Part shown: one piece after another, positions 60,565 to 64,000 of the stretch
How the letters are laid out: the number at the start of each line of letters is the position of its first letter
How positions within the stretch are numbered: the first letter of the stretch is position 1
Source of the DNA: CBDCZY01 sp965224745
GTDB lineage: Bacteria > Pseudomonadota > Gammaproteobacteria > Methylococcales > Methylomonadaceae
DNA: 64,000 nucleotides
Assembly (NCBI GenBank): GCA_965224745.1
Contig: CBDCZY010000003.1
Span: 1-64,000, forward strand
Direction: 5' to 3'
Position numbers and translations under genes: made by a program
The notes under the pieces: model-generated
Databases searched by the model: none
Told to the model about the DNA's origin: nothing
Seen by the model: only the letters and a program-made list of their open reading frames with translations

Positions 60565-62088
60565 TTAAGCGTTTCTGTACGACGACCAAAACGCTTCCTG
60601 AGTTGAAAAACCAAGCAGCGATTGTGCTACTTGCATACCAGAAACACTCACTCCATAAATACCGCCACCTGGCGAAGCCCAGTGCCCGGCAAAATGTAAA
60701 CCAGTAATACCGTTGTTGCTTCCAACTCTGTTAACACCCACTTGATCCGGCGTCAACTCCCAGCCATAGGCAGCACCCTGCTCATTTAAAGTATATCTCT
60801 GCATGGTGGTAGGCGACCCGGATTCGACGTATAAGATATGATCAGTCAAACCAGGAAGGTATTTTTCAGCAAATTCAATCATGGCTTGAGTGAAACCAGG
60901 CTTTAGCTCTTTCCAAGGCCTATCCAGCTGATAAGGCATTAGTGTATTGAGCATGATCAGGTGTTGAGATGGCGGCGCTAAATGTGGATCAATTAAAGTT
61001 GGAATAGTAATGCTAAGCCACTCAAGTTGACCTTGGCAACTGTTATTATAATGCACATCATGGTCATAACCAGGATAACAAAAATTTTCTTGTTCCAAAC
61101 CAGTAGAGCTAACATCCAGATCTGTCGCAAGATAGACAGCAAAGATAGATAATGAAGGTTTGAGATGTTGAATTCGTTTGGTTTGTCGATCAGAGAATTG
61201 AGCTTGGCCAATCATGTCATACATGGTTTGTTTCATATCTGCATTGGATATGACTTGATCAGCATAAATAATGTCGCCATTATCTAAAACAACACCCGTT
61301 ACGCGCTTATTCTCAACCATGATGCGTTTAACTGTTTTTTTATAGCAAATAAGGCCATCATTTTCTTCCACCGCTGTTACATAGGTCTCTGCTAATTTTT
61401 GAAAACCTCCCACACAATAACTCGTACCTTCATGGAGGTAACCAATAAACATGGTTGCCCAGTAAACGAATGAAACTTTTTCGGGTGGCAACCCTAAATA
61501 AGGCCATTGCGATGCAAAAATTGCCTGTAGTTTTTTATCTCGAATATATTTTTTATAAACATCGCTCAATGTCTTGCGTCGATAGCGAATTAGATTAGGT
61601 AGTGTAGTCTGGATTTCGTCAGCGTTGTGGGTTCGCATCACTTCTTCAGCACAAGCAGCCTCCTCGCAGACATCTAAGCAAAGCTGGATGAGGCGTATTA
61701 AGCCCTCTTTCTCATGCGGAAAGGCTATTGCCAACGATGTGCAAAAATCTTGTTCTGGCAAGGCTAAGTTAAGCTGGTGATCAGGATACAGCACTCGACC
61801 CATAGGATTAACATCGACAAACTGGATACGATTTAACTTTCCCAGTACCGATAGGGTCTTATAGATAACTTGTCCGCCTCGATAGCCGTTTGATCGACAA
61901 CCGCTGGTTAAATGTACACCAGCATCAAACCAATACTGTTTTCGCCTAAACCCATGTGCGTAACCGCCTGGACGATCGTGCTGCTCGACAATCAAGATTC
62001 TTTTGCCCGCTTTAGCCAGCAAACTAGCAGCAGTTAAGCCTCCGATACCGGAACCAATTACGATAACGTCATATCTATCCGTGTCGAT
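60565..62088 (-). CDS. CrtI/CrtH-like FAD-dependent oxidoreductase
   Basis: About 508 residues. Dinucleotide motif VIVIGSGIGGLTAASLL at the N-terminus and RILIVEQHDRPGGYAHGF mark the carotenoid desaturase / prolycopene isomerase / retinol saturase family; the end GLHFAGHWASPGGGIYGVSV is the C-terminal FAD motif. The substrate is unknown. As in gluQRS, no ATG, GTG or TTG precedes the FAD motif in frame; ATC at 62088, behind AGGGGGGACA, is the best candidate. The first TTG (about 62022) would cut off the motif. Confidence 0.82.
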   Translation of the reverse strand: MDTDRYDVIVIGSGIGGLTAASLLAKAGKRILIVEQHDRPGGYAHGFRRKQYWFDAGVHLTSGCRSNGYRGGQVIYKTLSVLGKLNRIQFVDVNPMGRVLYPDHQLNLALPEQDFCTSLAIAFPHEKEGLIRLIQLCLDVCEEAACAEEVMRTHNADEIQTTLPNLIRYRRKTLSDVYKKYIRDKKLQAIFASQWPYLGLPPEKVSFVYWATMFIGYLHEGTSYCVGGFQKLAETYVTAVEENDGLICYKKTVKRIMVENKRVTGVVLDNGDIIYADQVISNADMKQTMYDMIGQAQFSDRQTKRIQHLKPSLSIFAVYLATDLDVSSTGLEQENFCYPGYDHDVHYNNSCQGQLEWLSITIPTLIDPHLAPPSQHLIMLNTLMPYQLDRPWKELKPGFTQAMIEFAEKYLPGLTDHILYVESGSPTTMQRYTLNEQGAAYGWELTPDQVGVNRVGSNNGITGLHFAGHWASPGGGIYGVSVSGMQVAQSLLGFSTQEAFWSSYRNA

Positions 62089-62280
62089 TGTCCCCCCTAA
62101 TAAATTATTGTTTTTATAACCGTCCAGGCTGTGAATTAATGAATCTCTTTTGAGGCTTTATAGTATTATAAAACCTGTTCCTAGTCAGGAAATATTATCA
62201 TTCGATATTCCGGAGGGTACTATCTTTTAGCCAAAAGATGTCTATGATACAAATATCCACACATTCTTTAGTTTTCTTTT

Positions 62281-64000
62281 ATGTATAAAGATTTTTTTAA
62301 TTTCAATACCCTACCCTTCTCTATCGCACCAAACCCGGACTACCTGTTCATGAGTCCAAGACATCAGGAAGCTTTAGCTCACCTAAGTTATGGCGTTATA
62401 GAAGGAGGCGGATTTGTTGCACTAAGCGGTGAAGTAGGCACCGGAAAAACAACACTATGTTATCGGCTTGTTCAACAATTACCTGATTTCGTTGACATTG
62501 CATTGATATTAAACCCACGACAGGACCCGGTAGAAATATTAGCAAATTTATGCGATGAACTGCGAGTCGATTATCCTGCTGACAATATAAGTTTAAAAAT
62601 TTTAGTTGATCGTTTAAATCACCACCTACTGGAGGTGCATGCACAAGGCCGCAAGACAGTAGTGCTTATTGATGAGGCGCAAAATTTAAGTTTTGAAGTG
62701 TTGGAGCAGCTTAGATTACTCACTAACCTTGAAACAGCTCATGATAAATTGTTACAAATCATTTTAGTGGGCCAATCTGAACTCAATTCGATATTAGAAA
62801 AACCAGAGTTACGTCAACTTAAACAAAGAATTACCGCACATTATCATCTATCACCTTTTTCCTTCCCAGAAACATCAGAATATATCAAACATCGTTTGAA
62901 AATAAGTGGCTGTGCTTTTACAATCTTTTCTCCTAACGCTGTAAAGTCCATTCATAAAGCTTCCAGAGGCATCCCAAGACTTATCAATACCATTTGTGAC
63001 CGAGCTTTACTTGGCGCTTACACACAAGGAAAACATAAGGTTAGCAGCAGCATAGCAAAAAAAGCAGCTGATGAAATCATAAATTTGACACCCACTCAAC
63101 CCAACTATTTAAAATGGGCTGGCGTTTTTGGACTGACACTACTCACTCTTGGTTTGGCTTCAATGGGCTTTCAAAAGATGCAAACAAAGGAGCCGGAAAA
63201 CCTATCGACGTCCATTCTTACCAAGACCCCAAATTCCAGTAAATCCAGCATATCCAAATTTAAACCGCCTTCGACAAACAACAAAACACAAGATCCAAAT
63301 GTAACCGCGAAACCAAAGTCTAAACCTGAAAAAACATCAAAAAAAACTAACAATGATGAGGCTGCTGTAGTCGTAAAACCGAGGATTGATTCAGTTCAAA
63401 AAAAAGTTTCAACCATTAAATCGTCCATATCCAACCCCATTCCTTTAAAAGATATTGAAACGTTGACAATGCATTTAAACAAATCAGGTCAACGACTGAG
63501 CAACGCCTTCAATCATCTTTTTGCAGCATGGAACATTGCCAACATGGGCGATAACTTGTTATTAACTCATATGGTTAGTAAAGGGACTTGGGAAGAATTA
63601 CTAAAGTTAAACCGTCCTGCCATTCTGGAATTACACCCGATTACAAAACTTAAACGCTATTTGACCTTAATCAAGGTCGATTCAATTAACAAAACTGCAG
63701 TAGTAAACCTTGAGAACCAGTACTATGTGCTAAAATTAAGGGAGTTAATGCAATTCTGGGAAGGTCACTTTATCATCATATGGCAGTCCCCTTCCAAGGA
63801 TCGTAAGATTTTACAAAAGCCTTACCGCGGTCCTGAATTATTTTGGTTAAGAGAACGCTTCGATGCGCTTGGACAAACTACATTTCCTGACATGGACTCA
63901 GATGTTTTTGACAAAACTTTGAAACAAAGCGTTATTTTGTTCCAGCAAAAGTATGGCTTAAAAGAAGATGGGGTTGTTGGTCCAAAAACTATTATCGAAC
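62281..64000 (+). CDS. gspA: ExeA/GspA-like ATPase with peptidoglycan-binding end (cut by window)
   Basis: Open from ATG 62281 to the window edge, 573 codons. AAA+ domain: FNFNTLPFSIAPNPDYLFMS, Walker A GEVGTGKTTLC at 50-60, Walker B VVLIDEAQN at 127-135, IILVGQSELN and LRQLKQRITAHYHL. A transmembrane helix near 280-298 (AGVFGLTLLTLGLASMGF) and a Ser/Thr/Lys/Pro-rich linker follow. A C-terminal region ends with a peptidoglycan-binding repeat (SVILFQQKYGLKEDGVVGPK). In type II secretion it helps to place the secretin in the cell wall; a GspB partner would lie to the right. Confidence 0.93.
   Translation, partial: MYKDFFNFNTLPFSIAPNPDYLFMSPRHQEALAHLSYGVIEGGGFVALSGEVGTGKTTLCYRLVQQLPDFVDIALILNPRQDPVEILANLCDELRVDYPADNISLKILVDRLNHHLLEVHAQGRKTVVLIDEAQNLSFEVLEQLRLLTNLETAHDKLLQIILVGQSELNSILEKPELRQLKQRITAHYHLSPFSFPETSEYIKHRLKISGCAFTIFSPNAVKSIHKASRGIPRLINTICDRALLGAYTQGKHKVSSSIAKKAADEIINLTPTQPNYLKWAGVFGLTLLTLGLASMGFQKMQTKEPENLSTSILTKTPNSSKSSISKFKPPSTNNKTQDPNVTAKPKSKPEKTSKKTNNDEAAVVVKPRIDSVQKKVSTIKSSISNPIPLKDIETLTMHLNKSGQRLSNAFNHLFAAWNIANMGDNLLLTHMVSKGTWEELLKLNRPAILELHPITKLKRYLTLIKVDSINKTAVVNLENQYYVLKLRELMQFWEGHFIIIWQSPSKDRKILQKPYRGPELFWLRERFDALGQTTFPDMDSDVFDKTLKQSVILFQQKYGLKEDGVVGPKTIIE

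Overview
The window looks like part of a gammaproteobacterial chromosome. The evidence is the housekeeping block on the right: dksA-gluQRS, acs, a YceF-type maf gene, purT, a 1300-residue hrpA, an ExeA/GspA-type ATPase and an LpxL-like acyltransferase. I cannot name the genus. DNA is AT-rich. Many insertion sequences (IS) occur in two or three nearly identical copies, which points to recent IS expansion.

Region 1 (1 to about 41.6 kb) is a chromosomal gene-cassette array of integron type, heavily invaded by IS elements. About 17 attC sites are readable. Nearly all cassette genes lie on the minus strand, with their attC at the 3' (left) end, so the first cassette is the rightmost one. The array appears to begin at a candidate attI at 38.1 to 38.24 kb. 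No integrase gene is visible; an IS21-family element sits immediately beyond the attI. Cassettes encode toxin-antitoxin pairs (ParE type, HicAB, HTH/PIN, Phd/VapC), a GNAT acetyltransferase, a collagen-like membrane protein (two copies), a DUF6602-like protein with a possible PD-(D/E)XK core, an HExxH metalloprotease, several small membrane-anchored unknowns, and a TIR-domain gene cut off after 31 codons. Two cassettes lack genes and carry related sequences with paired inverted repeats, possibly a structured RNA.

Nested in the array are IS256 (two copies), IS1 (two), IS3 (two), one type of IS21 element (three), a second IS21-type element, an IS1634-type element inside an IS21, and an IS110-type element exactly inside an attC. 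Removing the IS copies and one target-duplication copy each reassembles broken genes. At 10.6 to 16.5 kb there was a two-gene operon: a helical-repeat protein of at least 950 residues and a 287-residue partner, hit by three IS elements.

Region 2 (41.7 to 47.8 kb) holds a lipoprotein gene, an IS200-type element and five co-directional genes resembling a partial aryl-polyene-type biosynthesis cluster: AMP-ligase/dehydratase fusion, acyltransferase, dehydratase, ketoreductase and glycosyltransferase. No ketosynthase or carrier-protein gene is present here.

Region 3 (47.9 to 64 kb) is ordinary core genome: rhodanese, aminotransferase, dksA, gluQRS, acs, maf, an HDOD protein, a lytic transglycosylase, purT, hrpA, a CrtI-like oxidoreductase and the start of exeA/gspA, which runs off the window.
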